Source of the DNA: Saccharibacillus sp. O23
GTDB taxonomy: Bacteria > Bacillota > Bacilli > Paenibacillales > Paenibacillaceae
Reading direction: 5' to 3'
Assembly: GCF_002205895.1 (NCBI RefSeq)
Contig: NZ_NJDE01000006.1
Coordinates: 155,693-219,692 of the forward strand
Length of the DNA: 64,000 nucleotides
Shown here: piece after piece, positions 1-9,515 of the stretch
Position numbering within the stretch: the first letter of the stretch is position 1
Layout: every line of letters starts with the position of its first letter
Notes under the pieces: model-generated
Seen by the model: only the letters and a program-made list of their open reading frames with translations
Databases searched by the model: none
Told to the model about the DNA's origin: nothing
Translations under genes and position numbers: made by a program

Positions 1-1317
1 AAGACGTTGACGCAGTCGGAGCAGGAACTGGCAAGCTCGGTCAAGAAAGCGGCCGACGCCGGCATTCCGGTGTACACGATCGGCTTGAACGCCGACGGCA
101 AGCTGAATCAGGCGGAATTGAAAAAGATCGCCGACGATACCAAAGGCAAATCGTTCGTGACGAATTCCGCCGACGATCTGCCGGGCATCTTGAGCGAGAT
201 CTTCGCCAGCCATCAGCAGCTCAATATCGTGCCCGTCGATTCGCTGACCGGCAGCGGACAGTTCCAAGACGTGAAGATTTCCGTGCCGAACGCCAACGTG
301 CTGGAAGCGAACGTATCGATCACTTCCGCGAAGCCCGTCAAGCTCAAACTCAAAGATCCGAGCGGCAAAGAGATCGCGATTCCTTCCGATTCGGTGACTT
401 TGTCCACGTCGAAGACGTATTCGCTCTTGAAGCTGATCAAACCGCAGGAAGGCGATTGGACGCTGAGCGTGCAGGGAGCGAACAAAGACCAGATCGATAT
501 CAGCCTGGTCTTCAACTACGATCTTGAACTGGCGACCGCTCCGCTGTCCGCTTCCTCCTATGCCAAAGGCGATAAAGTCGACGTCTCCGCTTACCTCACC
601 AGCGGCGGCAGCAAGCTGGATTCGGCGGAATTGTACGCGACGATGAAAGCGACGCTGGTCGCCAAAGACGAGAACACGGGCGTCGAAACGAACGTTCCGA
701 TGAAACTGAACGGCACGCAGTTCGACGTCGGCTACGAACTGCCGGAAGCGCACAAGTATACGCTGATCGTGCGCGCGGAAGCCGACAGTTTCTACCGCGA
801 ATCCGCGCCGATTACCGTCGACGCCGCTTCGGGAGCGGTATCCGGCGCGGCCGGTACCGGAACGGACAAGCCGACAGAAGACAAGCCTTTCCCGCTGATT
901 CCGGTCATTCTCGGCGTGCTGGGACTGCTCGTTCTGGCGGCGATCGTCTTTTTCTTGATGCGTTATCTGAAAAAAGCGAACAAAGGCTTCGTCGGCCAGA
1001 TGGTCATCGAGATCCGCGACGAAAACACCGGCGAACGCTCTTATCCGCAATATAAGAAACTAAATACCTACAAAGGCCGTCTTAATCTGCATCAGCTTCT
1101 CCAGCTTGCCCCGGAACTCAAAGACACGGAAAACATCGTGTTCACGCCGGGTTCCGAAGACCGCATCGTGCTGAGAAGCAGCGCCGAAGGCATCCCGATC
1201 GAGAAATCCGGCCGCGTCGTCGATACGTCGAAAGGCTTGGAACTGAAAAGCGGCGACCGGATCACCGTCCCGATGGCCCAAGCCGGAAAAACGATCCAAG
1301 TGGAGTATTTAGTTTAA
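1..1317 (+). CDS. vWA-domain membrane protein, 5' end outside window
   Basis: The reading frame is open at base 1, so the true start lies to the left. The first 75 or so visible residues are the C-terminal half of a von Willebrand factor A domain, with the typical strand IPVYTIGLN; the MIDAS DxSxS motif would be upstream. A beta-rich extracellular region follows, then one membrane helix at about residues 297-320 (LIPVILGVLGLLVLAAIVFF), a basic stop-transfer KK, and a cytoplasmic tail of about 110 residues ending in EYLV that looks like a small beta domain. It is the first visible gene of the vWA/tubulin-like module and is separated from the tubulin-like gene by 238 bp. Role as a metal-dependent adhesion or sensor subunit is inferred from the family; ligand unknown. 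Confidence 0.85.
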   Translation, partial: KTLTQSEQELASSVKKAADAGIPVYTIGLNADGKLNQAELKKIADDTKGKSFVTNSADDLPGILSEIFASHQQLNIVPVDSLTGSGQFQDVKISVPNANVLEANVSITSAKPVKLKLKDPSGKEIAIPSDSVTLSTSKTYSLLKLIKPQEGDWTLSVQGANKDQIDISLVFNYDLELATAPLSASSYAKGDKVDVSAYLTSGGSKLDSAELYATMKATLVAKDENTGVETNVPMKLNGTQFDVGYELPEAHKYTLIVRAEADSFYRESAPITVDAASGAVSGAAGTGTDKPTEDKPFPLIPVILGVLGLLVLAAIVFFLMRYLKKANKGFVGQMVIEIRDENTGERSYPQYKKLNTYKGRLNLHQLLQLAPELKDTENIVFTPGSEDRIVLRSSAEGIPIEKSGRVVDTSKGLELKSGDRITVPMAQAGKTIQVEYLV

Positions 1318-1467
1318 TGGTTGACCCTTTGCGCACGTTGGCTGTAAAAATCTGATTTTTGACCTGAAAAGTTGCTTTTCCGTCAACAACCCCGCCTCAA
1401 GGCGGTGTCGGTCTCGGCCGAAATTGCCTAAACTAAAATGAAAATGCAGCCTAGAAGACTTAAATGC

Positions 1468-1497
1468 CGCGTGCTGCACGTCGTCGTGCAGCACGCG
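1468..1497. repeat. Perfect 13-bp inverted repeat, 4-nt loop
   Basis: Arms at 1468-1480 and 1485-1497 are exact reverse complements (CGCGTGCTGCACG with its complement) around the loop TCGT. It lies in the 238-bp gap between the vWA gene and the tubulin-like gene, about 59 bp upstream of the latter's ATG. There is no T-tract on either side, so it is not a canonical terminator; it could be an mRNA-stabilising hairpin, an attenuating structure or a protein-binding site. Confidence 0.8.
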
Positions 1498-1555
1498 ACC
1501 CGAACCGGCCCGCTCCGTTTCAAACGCGCGGGCCGTATCCCGAAAGGAGCCACCC

Positions 1556-4500
1556 ATGAAACCGATCGTAAGAGAACATATCCAACAGCTCGACGTCTCG
1601 CTCGGAGGCGGGATCGTCAGCGAGAAGATCCGGGTCGACACCATCGACAACCCGATGCTGATCATCGGCCTCGGCGGCACGGGCATCGACGCCCTGCTGC
1701 GCCTTAAATACCAGATCAACCGCCGCTTCAAGCTGCCGGAAGATCCGGTATCGAAGAAGAAAATGGAGAAGCCGTCCAACGTCGAGTTCCTCGCGTTCGA
1801 GACGAACGAGCAGGACCGCGGCAAACGCTACAAAGGGATCGGGCTGGACCCGATCAACGAATTCGTGCTGCTCGCCAACGCCGAGATCGGCGGACTGCTT
1901 CAGAACCGCAGCATCCTCGAGCCGTATATCACCGAATGGCTGTCGCCCGAACTGAGCATCACCGACGGCATGAACGGCGCGGCCGGCGTACGCCAAGCGG
2001 GACGTCTGCTCCTTTTCACGAAGATCAACCAAGTGGTGCAGGCCATCGACAAGAAGATCAAGACGCTGTCGGTCGGCACCAACAAGAAACTGACCGTGTT
2101 CCTGCTGACCGGATTGTCCGGCGGTACGGGCAGCGGTTCGTTCCTCGATATCTCGTACATCATCCGCGGACTCGTCGAACGCGATTACGGCGCGGGCGGC
2201 GTGGACCGGCTCAACATGCTCGGCTATTTGTTCACCCCGGACGTCAATCTGTCGAACAAAAGCCTCAGCGAACATACGCGCGAATACGTCCGGAAGAACG
2301 GCTATGCCGCGCTGAAAGAACTCGATTACTGGATGAACGTCGACGCGCGCGGGGAGCGGTTCAAGCAGCAGTACGGCAGCATTCTGACCGTGAATTCGCC
2401 GCTGCCGCCTTTTAACCTGTGCCATCTGATCTCCGCGACCAATACCGAAGGCAAACTGTTGGAGAACGCGTACGATTACTGCATGAACGTGACGGCCGAG
2501 AATATCACCAACTTCATGGCGAGCGAGGAGAAAGCTTCCGGCGAAGAATTCGCGATCCACGACTATATCAGCAATATCCGCACGAACATCGCGCAGATGA
2601 CGAAGGCGTATCCGGCGAACTACGATTACAACATCATCGGCGCTTCGTCGGCGGTGCTGCCGATCGAAGAGATGACCACCTACCTCGCGTACCGTTTGTT
2701 CAAGAAAATGGAGAAGATGTTCCAGCACGCGCCGAACCAAGAAGAGATCGAACGGTTCGCGCAGAAACTGATGCTCGATCCCGATTCGATGCTCAAAACG
2801 TTCGAGTCCCGCGTGCCGGAACCGATTCCGGGCTACCAGAACAGCGAGCGTCTGAGCTACGCGAACGTGGTCAAGATGCAGAACGTCAGCATGGACGTGG
2901 AGCTGGAGCAGACGTTCCTGACGCGGGCGCGCGAAGAATACATCAAGATGAAGAAGCAGCTTCCGGGCGAGATGATGGAGCGGTTCTCGGAGCAGGTGCG
3001 CCGCGCTTTCCTGAGTCCGGAGCAGGGTCCTTTCTACGTGTCGCGCCTGATCTATACGGAAAAAGGCTTCTCGCTGCTTAAGATGGTTCAGGCGTATATC
3101 GAAAATCTGCGCGAGAGCCTGCTGCGGATTCCGCGCGACATCGAAGCGGCCGAAGAGCAGGCGAACGAACGTCTGGGCGACGCGAAGAGCGCTTTCGTTT
3201 CCAAAGAGAAGAAAAAGAACGCGTATATCGAAGCCAAAATGACCGAATACTGGCTGCGCGCCGACGTGGAACGCACCGAGCAGATGATCGAGTTCTACGA
3301 AGACTTCTACGAGATTCTGAACCGCGAAAACAACCGGATCTACGGCGTGTTTACCGAGATTCTGAACGCGCTCAGCTCGATCTTCGAACGCAACGGCGAG
3401 ATTCTGACGCGCGGCGACGAGCAGGTCGATCACAAGGGCAACAAAACGTATTACTGGAACGTGGTCAGCGTGCCGGATATCTCGAAAGTCGTCACCAGCT
3501 TGATGGAAAGCCGCGACGCCGACGATCTGATCCGCGATTTCGCGCAGGAGCTGCTCGACCATTCCGACCGCTGGATCAAAGAGCAGGAAGTCGATATCGT
3601 CGGTTCGATCTCGGACTTCCTGACCGGCAAATTCGGCGATCTGATCACGCAGTCGATGGAAGATTTCCTGCGGATGAAGTTCGGCGAAGACGAGTCGATC
3701 GAGAAATTCGTGGAACGCAACATCGCGGGCAAACTGGACGAAGAAGCGATTCCGGTATTCCATCTGAGCAACAGCTCGGGCAATCTGCATTTCCCGTCGT
3801 GGGGCTTCGTGTCCGTGCCGGTTCAAGCGCCGGGCATCCTCAAAGGGATTCGCAATTACCAAGAGAACGCGATCGGCAAATCGAACTTCACGGTCAAAGA
3901 AAGCCGCGTCAAGAACCGGATCTTCTGGCTCAACACGCGCAACGGGGTGCCGCTGTTCGTCTACACGCCGCTGCAAGTGTACGAAGAGAACTACGAACGC
4001 ACCATTCTGGGCAAAGAAGGCGTCGGACGCCACTTGGTGCAGACCGAGCGCGAGAACTGGACGTATCTGCCGTCGCCGATCCCGCAGCAGTCGTGGGGCG
4101 ACGTGTACCGCAACGAGCGCGTGAAAGGCTATAACGAACGCGTTCGCGGGGAATTCGAACGGGCGCGCGGATTCGGCGTCATCGTGGAAAAAGACATCGA
4201 CCAGACGACCAGCAGCCGCTATTCCGTCGTCACGACGCGGCCGTTCGATCTGTTCGCCGTCTTGTCGGGCTTCGATATGCAGCTTCAGAGCGCCAAGCCG
4301 AACCTCGGCGAAGTGAAACGCGCGTATGCCGAACTCAAGCGTCTGCTGAGCGAAGGCATCGGCCGCGAATCGGTCAAAGACATTTTCGGCAGCATCAACG
4401 AAGAACTGGCCAAAGAAAACCTGATCCGTTCGCCGGAACAGATCCGCCGCGTGCGCGAAGAACTGGCGAAATACGAACAGATTCAGGCCAAAGTCGCCGA

Positions 4501-4945
4501 GCTGGAAGCGCTGATGAACCAGCATGCCGGCGAAGAAAGACTGCTGGATCAATACCTCGAAGCGCTGTATACCGAGACCATCGTCAAAAAAGGCGCGCTG
4601 TACGTCTACGACCGCGAAGAAGACGAAGAAAGCTGGGAGCCGTTCGTCAATCTGATGAAAAGCCGCAGCTATCCGCACTTCGAGATCTACGACCGTTTCC
4701 GTTCGCTGGGCGAAAAAGACCGTCAGACGCTGCTGCGCAAAGCTTCCCGCCGCTCGGCCGAGCTGACGGCGTCGGAAGACGTATCGCTGCTGGTCGGCAA
4801 GCTGGACGAGCTATATCAGACGTTTATCGAAGCGCGCGAGCAGCTCGAATACGAGCGCATGGAGCTGGTCAACGGCGAAGAAGTGTACCGCTTCTACCGG
4901 GAAACGGCCGCCAAGCTGAACGAGCTGCGCAAAAGGTTGAAATAA
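1556..4945 (+). CDS. Tubulin/FtsZ-like GTPase (Tubulin_2 family)
   Basis: 1129-residue protein. The N-terminal Rossmann-like glycine turn GLGGTG (residues 38-43) and the tubulin signature loop SGGTGSG (188-194), preceded by LTVFLLTGL, identify a tubulin-superfamily nucleotide-binding core of the Tubulin_2 type, far longer than FtsZ (about 350-400 residues). Much of the C-terminal two thirds is charged and helical, with likely coiled coils near residues 520-600 and 950-1129. ATG at 1556 has AAAGGAG 7 nt upstream. The stop is followed after 1 nt by the ATG of the next gene, so the two are translated together. Family members sit with vWA proteins in predicted conflict or stress systems; polymerisation and substrate are unproven. 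No membrane segment or signal peptide. Confidence 0.9.
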   Translation: MKPIVREHIQQLDVSLGGGIVSEKIRVDTIDNPMLIIGLGGTGIDALLRLKYQINRRFKLPEDPVSKKKMEKPSNVEFLAFETNEQDRGKRYKGIGLDPINEFVLLANAEIGGLLQNRSILEPYITEWLSPELSITDGMNGAAGVRQAGRLLLFTKINQVVQAIDKKIKTLSVGTNKKLTVFLLTGLSGGTGSGSFLDISYIIRGLVERDYGAGGVDRLNMLGYLFTPDVNLSNKSLSEHTREYVRKNGYAALKELDYWMNVDARGERFKQQYGSILTVNSPLPPFNLCHLISATNTEGKLLENAYDYCMNVTAENITNFMASEEKASGEEFAIHDYISNIRTNIAQMTKAYPANYDYNIIGASSAVLPIEEMTTYLAYRLFKKMEKMFQHAPNQEEIERFAQKLMLDPDSMLKTFESRVPEPIPGYQNSERLSYANVVKMQNVSMDVELEQTFLTRAREEYIKMKKQLPGEMMERFSEQVRRAFLSPEQGPFYVSRLIYTEKGFSLLKMVQAYIENLRESLLRIPRDIEAAEEQANERLGDAKSAFVSKEKKKNAYIEAKMTEYWLRADVERTEQMIEFYEDFYEILNRENNRIYGVFTEILNALSSIFERNGEILTRGDEQVDHKGNKTYYWNVVSVPDISKVVTSLMESRDADDLIRDFAQELLDHSDRWIKEQEVDIVGSISDFLTGKFGDLITQSMEDFLRMKFGEDESIEKFVERNIAGKLDEEAIPVFHLSNSSGNLHFPSWGFVSVPVQAPGILKGIRNYQENAIGKSNFTVKESRVKNRIFWLNTRNGVPLFVYTPLQVYEENYERTILGKEGVGRHLVQTERENWTYLPSPIPQQSWGDVYRNERVKGYNERVRGEFERARGFGVIVEKDIDQTTSSRYSVVTTRPFDLFAVLSGFDMQLQSAKPNLGEVKRAYAELKRLLSEGIGRESVKDIFGSINEELAKENLIRSPEQIRRVREELAKYEQIQAKVAELEALMNQHAGEERLLDQYLEALYTETIVKKGALYVYDREEDEESWEPFVNLMKSRSYPHFEIYDRFRSLGEKDRQTLLRKASRRSAELTASEDVSLLVGKLDELYQTFIEAREQLEYERMELVNGEEVYRFYRETAAKLNELRKRLK

Positions 4946-4946
4946 C

Positions 4947-7508
4947 ATGAACGAGCTGCTGGAGCAATTCGCGGCCGCGTACGCGGCCAGAGAAGAAGGA
5001 CTGCCCGGCTTCGCGGAAGGAAGAAGCGGCCTGCATTATCCGGCCGCTTTCCTGTTCGTCGGCGATCGGGCGGCCGAGGCGGCGTCGGCCCTGACAGAAT
5101 TGAACGACCGCAAGTACGATAACGCGGCGGGCATCGCGTATTTCCATATCGCGTCAGCGAAGCTGCCGCAGGACGCGCTGGACCGCCATCGTCAGGCGGT
5201 GCGGTTCCGCTGGGACGCTTTCGGCGGAAGGCAGCCGCAGGAGAATACGCTGCGGCGCGATCTGCACCGCGCGTTCTTGGACGAAGACGCGGACCATCTG
5301 TTCGAATTGAACCGGGATCTGCGCCGGGCCAGCCGGATGCTGTCGGAGAACGGCCGATTGTTCGCGTCGTTCGACCGGCTGCATCTGTCGGTCGTCGTGC
5401 ATGCCGACGACGTGATGAACGTGCTGACGCCGGAGATCGCGATGCTCGCCGGCGCGGTGTTCGGCCAATCGTTCAAATCGGTCCAGACCGATCTGTACGT
5501 GCTGGTCAGCGATCAGGAACAATCCGATTCGTTCGGGTATTCCAGCTCGGTCGGGGTGTCTTTCCTGCGGGAGCTGGATCGGATGCAGCGCCCGGAATAC
5601 GCGTTCTCCGCGCCGCTTCAGGTCACGGAGAACCGGCTGAAGATCGACGTGAACCACGCGCCGTCGCCGCTGTTCGACCTTGTGTACATCCTGTCCGACA
5701 AAAACGAACGCGGCATCGCCCAGCCGGGCGGGCTGCGGAGCGGCTACGAGATCGTCTGCCATGCGCATCTGCTCAAGAACCGCCGCCGCGACGGCGGTTC
5801 GTCGGCGCTCGGCCTCGCCGGAGCCGCGGGAACCGCGGAAGACCAGCCGCTGGAAGGGCTGAAGACCGGCGCCGGCCAATATAACAACTCCGCTTTCAAG
5901 AGCGGGTTGGCGGGCGAGTCCGGACGCCGCGGCTTGGCTTCGGGCGGATTCGCCCGGGTGACCCGGCCGGACCGCTCGATCGCGCTGGCCGTGCTGTACC
6001 ACTTCGCGCGCGGCCTGAACCGCCGCATGCGCGAGATCCCCGAGACGCCGGCCGCGGAGCAGCTCGCCCGGCTGGAACTGGACCGCCCGCATATGCGGGA
6101 GCGGGCGGCGCGCCTCGCGCCGGACGAAGGGCGGCTGGAGGACATGAACGGCATCATGAGTTCGTCCGCGTCCTACGGCTCCATTCGTCGGATGACGCTG
6201 TACGAAGCGGAAGAAGCGCTGTTCGGGAAGGCCGCGGAGAGTTTCTTCCGCGGCAACTTCGAGGCGGAAGCGCAGCGCAACATGGTCGAAGCCGATATCG
6301 GCCGAGGGCTGCGCGAATACGCCGCCCGGGCCGCGGCGGAAGACGCGCGGCACGGGCTGTACCGGATCGCCGCTTGGAGCGATCCGGCCGAATCCGCGGG
6401 AGGAGCGGCGCAGGCGCTGCTCGAGCGGATGCGCGAGGCGATGCTGGAACTCGAGGGCGCGCGACAGGAACTCGACCGGCTCTACGGCGGGATCGTCGAA
6501 GACCAGCCGTTCCGCAAAGCGCTGCTGCGCGACAGCCAGAACGTGCGCAACTTCGCGCGGTATTTCTTCGAGACCGTCTACGGTCTCAAGCTGAACATCC
6601 TGCGGCTCGAGACGGAGATCGAGCTGTACCGGCGCTACGAAGACGCGCTGATCGCTTTGCACGGCCAGTACAAGGCGAGGGTCCGCCGCGTCGAGCAGCT
6701 CGAAGAGCGGCTGCGCCGCGCCGCGGAATACAGCGCGCGGAGCGCCGACGATTATATCGGGCAGAATCTGATGCCGTATTACGAACGCGTCGTCGACAAT
6801 CTGATGCGCGACGCCGAAGACCGGCGGGGCCGCGACTATTACTTCGAGGAGCGCCGGCTCGGCGACCTCGCGGCGCTGGTCGCGGAACGTCCGGAAGACG
6901 CGTACGGCGCGGATTCGGGCGCATCGGGGACGGGCAGCGGAGGTTCGGGCGGCGCTTACCCGGGCGGCGTCTTGTCCGGCATGAGCGAAGCCGGACTGTC
7001 CGCCATGCACGGCGGCGAGCGCCGTCTGCTGGCGCGGCTGACGGAACTCTGCGCCCGCGAACTGTTGGGCGCGGAACCGCTCGTCCAGACGTACGAGGAG
7101 GAGCTGCTGCGCCGGGCGAACGTGGCGGTCGAATACGAGAACCGCGAGACGATGACCAAAGAAGACTTGTTCCGCATTCTCTACCGGACGCTGGAAGAAC
7201 GGGCGGCGATCAATCTGCGTTTGTTCGATTACACGCAGGAGCATCGCCACGAAGAGAAGTATTTCTTCGGCGACGCGAACGGCGAATTTATGCGCTACGC
7301 GCTGAACGAAGAAGAGACGTCGCGGATCTATCGCGTCGGCTACGTCCATGAACGCCGCAGCGACGGCGTCGAGAAGCTGAACCTGATGGGCGGTTTCCAT
7401 ATCGAAGACTTGATGTATTACCGTAACGGCCGCGTCTATTACGACGCTTATATCAAAGCCGGCTATCGGTTCCACGCGATCGACGCGGAGAGTCTGCCGG
7501 AAGTGTGA
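4947..7508 (+). CDS. Large partner of the tubulin-like protein, function unknown
   Basis: 853 residues, starting 1 nt after the tubulin-like gene stops. I do not recognise a named domain. The N-terminal 250 residues alternate hydrophobic strands and helices (FLFVGD, LYVLVSD, then PLFDLVYILSDKNERG), which recalls the second half of tubulin-like folds; this is only a visual impression. The middle and C-terminal part is Glu/Arg-rich and probably helical or coiled coil, with a Gly/Ser-rich linker at about residues 655-680. No signal peptide or membrane helix. Tight coupling to the preceding gene argues for a stable complex between the two products. The high GC of the middle part (many GCG/CGC codons) exceeds that of the tubulin-like gene. 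Confidence 0.75.
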   Translation: MNELLEQFAAAYAAREEGLPGFAEGRSGLHYPAAFLFVGDRAAEAASALTELNDRKYDNAAGIAYFHIASAKLPQDALDRHRQAVRFRWDAFGGRQPQENTLRRDLHRAFLDEDADHLFELNRDLRRASRMLSENGRLFASFDRLHLSVVVHADDVMNVLTPEIAMLAGAVFGQSFKSVQTDLYVLVSDQEQSDSFGYSSSVGVSFLRELDRMQRPEYAFSAPLQVTENRLKIDVNHAPSPLFDLVYILSDKNERGIAQPGGLRSGYEIVCHAHLLKNRRRDGGSSALGLAGAAGTAEDQPLEGLKTGAGQYNNSAFKSGLAGESGRRGLASGGFARVTRPDRSIALAVLYHFARGLNRRMREIPETPAAEQLARLELDRPHMRERAARLAPDEGRLEDMNGIMSSSASYGSIRRMTLYEAEEALFGKAAESFFRGNFEAEAQRNMVEADIGRGLREYAARAAAEDARHGLYRIAAWSDPAESAGGAAQALLERMREAMLELEGARQELDRLYGGIVEDQPFRKALLRDSQNVRNFARYFFETVYGLKLNILRLETEIELYRRYEDALIALHGQYKARVRRVEQLEERLRRAAEYSARSADDYIGQNLMPYYERVVDNLMRDAEDRRGRDYYFEERRLGDLAALVAERPEDAYGADSGASGTGSGGSGGAYPGGVLSGMSEAGLSAMHGGERRLLARLTELCARELLGAEPLVQTYEEELLRRANVAVEYENRETMTKEDLFRILYRTLEERAAINLRLFDYTQEHRHEEKYFFGDANGEFMRYALNEEETSRIYRVGYVHERRSDGVEKLNLMGGFHIEDLMYYRNGRVYYDAYIKAGYRFHAIDAESLPEV

Positions 7509-7966
7509 GTGCATAAGGGCAGGAGCGAAGCGAAGGCATGAAGTGCTAAAAAACGTAAGGAAGCGCTGCGGAAACATGGGGAATCGAAAATCCTTGTTCA
7601 AAATAAGGCCGAATATCCGCTTATTTTGATCGAATACCGCCATTTATCGAAAATAAGTACAAGAATCCTCTTAATTTCGGCTCGTCCGAGGTTTTTACGC
7701 ACTCAATGACGGAAATAAAGGGATTTAAGTCCTTATTCGTTCTGAGCTGGCGATTGGCTGCGAAATAAGCGGATTTATGGACTTAATCACTTTAACTTTA
7801 GCGCAGCTAAGGAATTAAGGTGTACGCAAAGACTCGGTATCTTGTCAACACTACAGGTAAGGTTACGCTCCCCTAAATCGCGCTTGAAACGTGTGCGTTG
7901 CAGGAAAGCATAAATCTCTGATCAAGAGTTGAGAGGGTACTCAGACACAGAAAAGGGGGAAGAAGA
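7509..7966. other. 458-bp intergenic region before second vWA gene
   Basis: Contains the family-A four-unit palindromic element (7599-7790) and then about 175 bp without a clear structure up to the next ribosome site. No convincing terminator for the preceding gene and no strong sigma-A promoter could be picked out. Confidence 0.6.
7599..7790. repeat. Four-unit palindromic intergenic element, family A
   Basis: Four imperfect palindromes with arms like CGAAAATAAG and CTTATTTCG around about 12 nt: 7599-7628, 7648-7679, 7712-7739 and 7761-7790. Their centres are 50, 62 and 50 nt apart. Unit 1 resembles the reverse complement of unit 4, and unit 2 that of unit 3, so the whole element has dyad symmetry. 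Only one copy of this sequence family is in the window, but the geometry matches the other six elements. Confidence 0.8.
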
Positions 7967-9238
7967 ATGCAGCGCAAGATCAATCTGCTTCTTCTGCTGC
8001 TGGCGCTTGTCGGCGGCGCGGTCGGATTCGGCATCGGAGAATGGCTGCTGAGCCGATATGAAGGAGAAATGTCCAGCATTCTGCTGGTCGGCATCTATTT
8101 CGGCGTGCTGGCTTTCTGCATCGGACTGGGCTGTCTGGTCGCGGAGATGATCTCGCCGAAGCTTAACGGCCGATCGTGGAGAGAACGGTATTCGGGATTG
8201 TCGTGGAAATTGATCGTGCCCGTGACGTTGGCGGCTTTTCTCGCGCTCGGTTCGCTGTTCGAGTTCGTCTACGAGCTGGATCTGGGCGGCGTGAAGCGGG
8301 TGAACGACATCGTGCTGGTCATCGACAATTCGGAGAGTATGCTTACGAACGATCCGAATAATCAACGTTTTACCGCTGCCAAAGACCTGATCGCGCGGAT
8401 GGACGCGGATAAACGGGTTGCCGTCGTCGCTTTCGACGACGTACCGCTTCTGGTGCAGCCTTTTGCTTCAGTAGCAACCGACTCGGAGAAGCAGCAGGTA
8501 TACGCCAAGATCGACAATATCGAAGAGGCCATGTACGGAACCAATATTGCCAAAGCCCTGACCGAGACCATGCAGCATATTCAGGAAAAAGGCGATTCGA
8601 ACAGCGGTTCCATGGTCATCCTGCTCTCCGACGGCGCGACGGAAAACGAGATCGATTCCGTGATATCCGATTATCGCGACCAACGCATTCCGGTCAACAC
8701 GCTCGGGCTCGGTACGGAAAGTTCCGGCAACTTCGCGCTGCTCCGGAACATCGCGGAGCGTACCGGCGGAACTTATACGGATGTCGCCAACGCCGACCAG
8801 ATCTCGCTGGCGTTCCAAGACATCTACCGCAATCTCGACGATCACACGCTGCTCACCGAACGCACCGGCGCGCCGGCGGCCAGCACGTATTTGCAGATTC
8901 TGCATATCGCGCTGATCCTGCTGATCGGAGCCGCGCTCGGCGTGGCACTGGGCTTGATGTTCGACAATCGTTTCCTCGCCAAAAGTTTCGGAATCGGCGG
9001 CGCGTTCGCGGGTTTGATCGCCGGATTGATCCTCGAATTCGGACTGCAAGGCGAGAGCCTCGGCGCGCCTTCGGTCAGACTGTTGGCGGATCTGACGCTT
9101 GCCGCGATCATCGCGCTGTTCACCGTGATCGTCCCGATCAGCGACCATCGCCGCCGCGAACGTGGAAACAAAGGGGCAAAGCTGAACCCTTCGGCCGGCA
9201 TGGGACGACGTCCGGGCGACCGGAGCAGCGGCTTCTGA
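7967..9238 (+). CDS. vWA-domain protein with multiple membrane helices
   Basis: 423 residues. Three hydrophobic segments precede the vWA domain (about residues 6-28, 38-60, 80-100). The vWA domain follows with an intact MIDAS: D120-S122-S124 in VIDNSES, a threonine region near YGTNIAKAL and the aspartate in LLSDGATEN. Three more hydrophobic segments lie at the C-terminus (about 305-330, 340-360, 365-385), ending in a basic tail. ATG at 7967 follows AAAAGGGGGAAG. The layout, membrane anchor plus metal-binding vWA, suits a scaffold or sensor for the neighbouring tubulin-like and GTPase proteins; it resembles BatA/BatB-type vWA membrane proteins only in general design. Confidence 0.85.
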   Translation: MQRKINLLLLLLALVGGAVGFGIGEWLLSRYEGEMSSILLVGIYFGVLAFCIGLGCLVAEMISPKLNGRSWRERYSGLSWKLIVPVTLAAFLALGSLFEFVYELDLGGVKRVNDIVLVIDNSESMLTNDPNNQRFTAAKDLIARMDADKRVAVVAFDDVPLLVQPFASVATDSEKQQVYAKIDNIEEAMYGTNIAKALTETMQHIQEKGDSNSGSMVILLSDGATENEIDSVISDYRDQRIPVNTLGLGTESSGNFALLRNIAERTGGTYTDVANADQISLAFQDIYRNLDDHTLLTERTGAPAASTYLQILHIALILLIGAALGVALGLMFDNRFLAKSFGIGGAFAGLIAGLILEFGLQGESLGAPSVRLLADLTLAAIIALFTVIVPISDHRRRERGNKGAKLNPSAGMGRRPGDRSSGF

Positions 9239-9515
9239 TCTTCGGCCGAAGCGGAGCCGCGGAAGGTTCTGTCTTTTCGGCGAGGCCAGGCGGCGTGTTC
9301 GATGTTTCGTTTTCGGAACGGAAGGCCGATCCGGTCGCGACAGGTTTTCCGCCAAGAATCGCTCGCTTTTCCGGTTGACGGATTTCGGGTACGGGTAAGG
9401 AATGTTGTGTGTAATTAAATGACATCCTATCGAATGTTGGATTTCGCCACGTTTACGCGTATCGCGAATCCGATTTCACCCAACCCGAATCCCGAACCCG
9501 AAAGGAAGAGACAAG

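Noticed and set aside
1520..4678. Minus-strand open frame of 1052 codons
   Set aside because: It is antisense to the clearly recognisable tubulin-like gene and shows no protein motifs; long antisense frames are expected in GC-rich genes with strong codon bias. The same holds for minus-strand frames at 5154-7643, 12030-15386, 15414-16742, 34250-36067, 50595-52424, 54771-56852 and 59245-61386.
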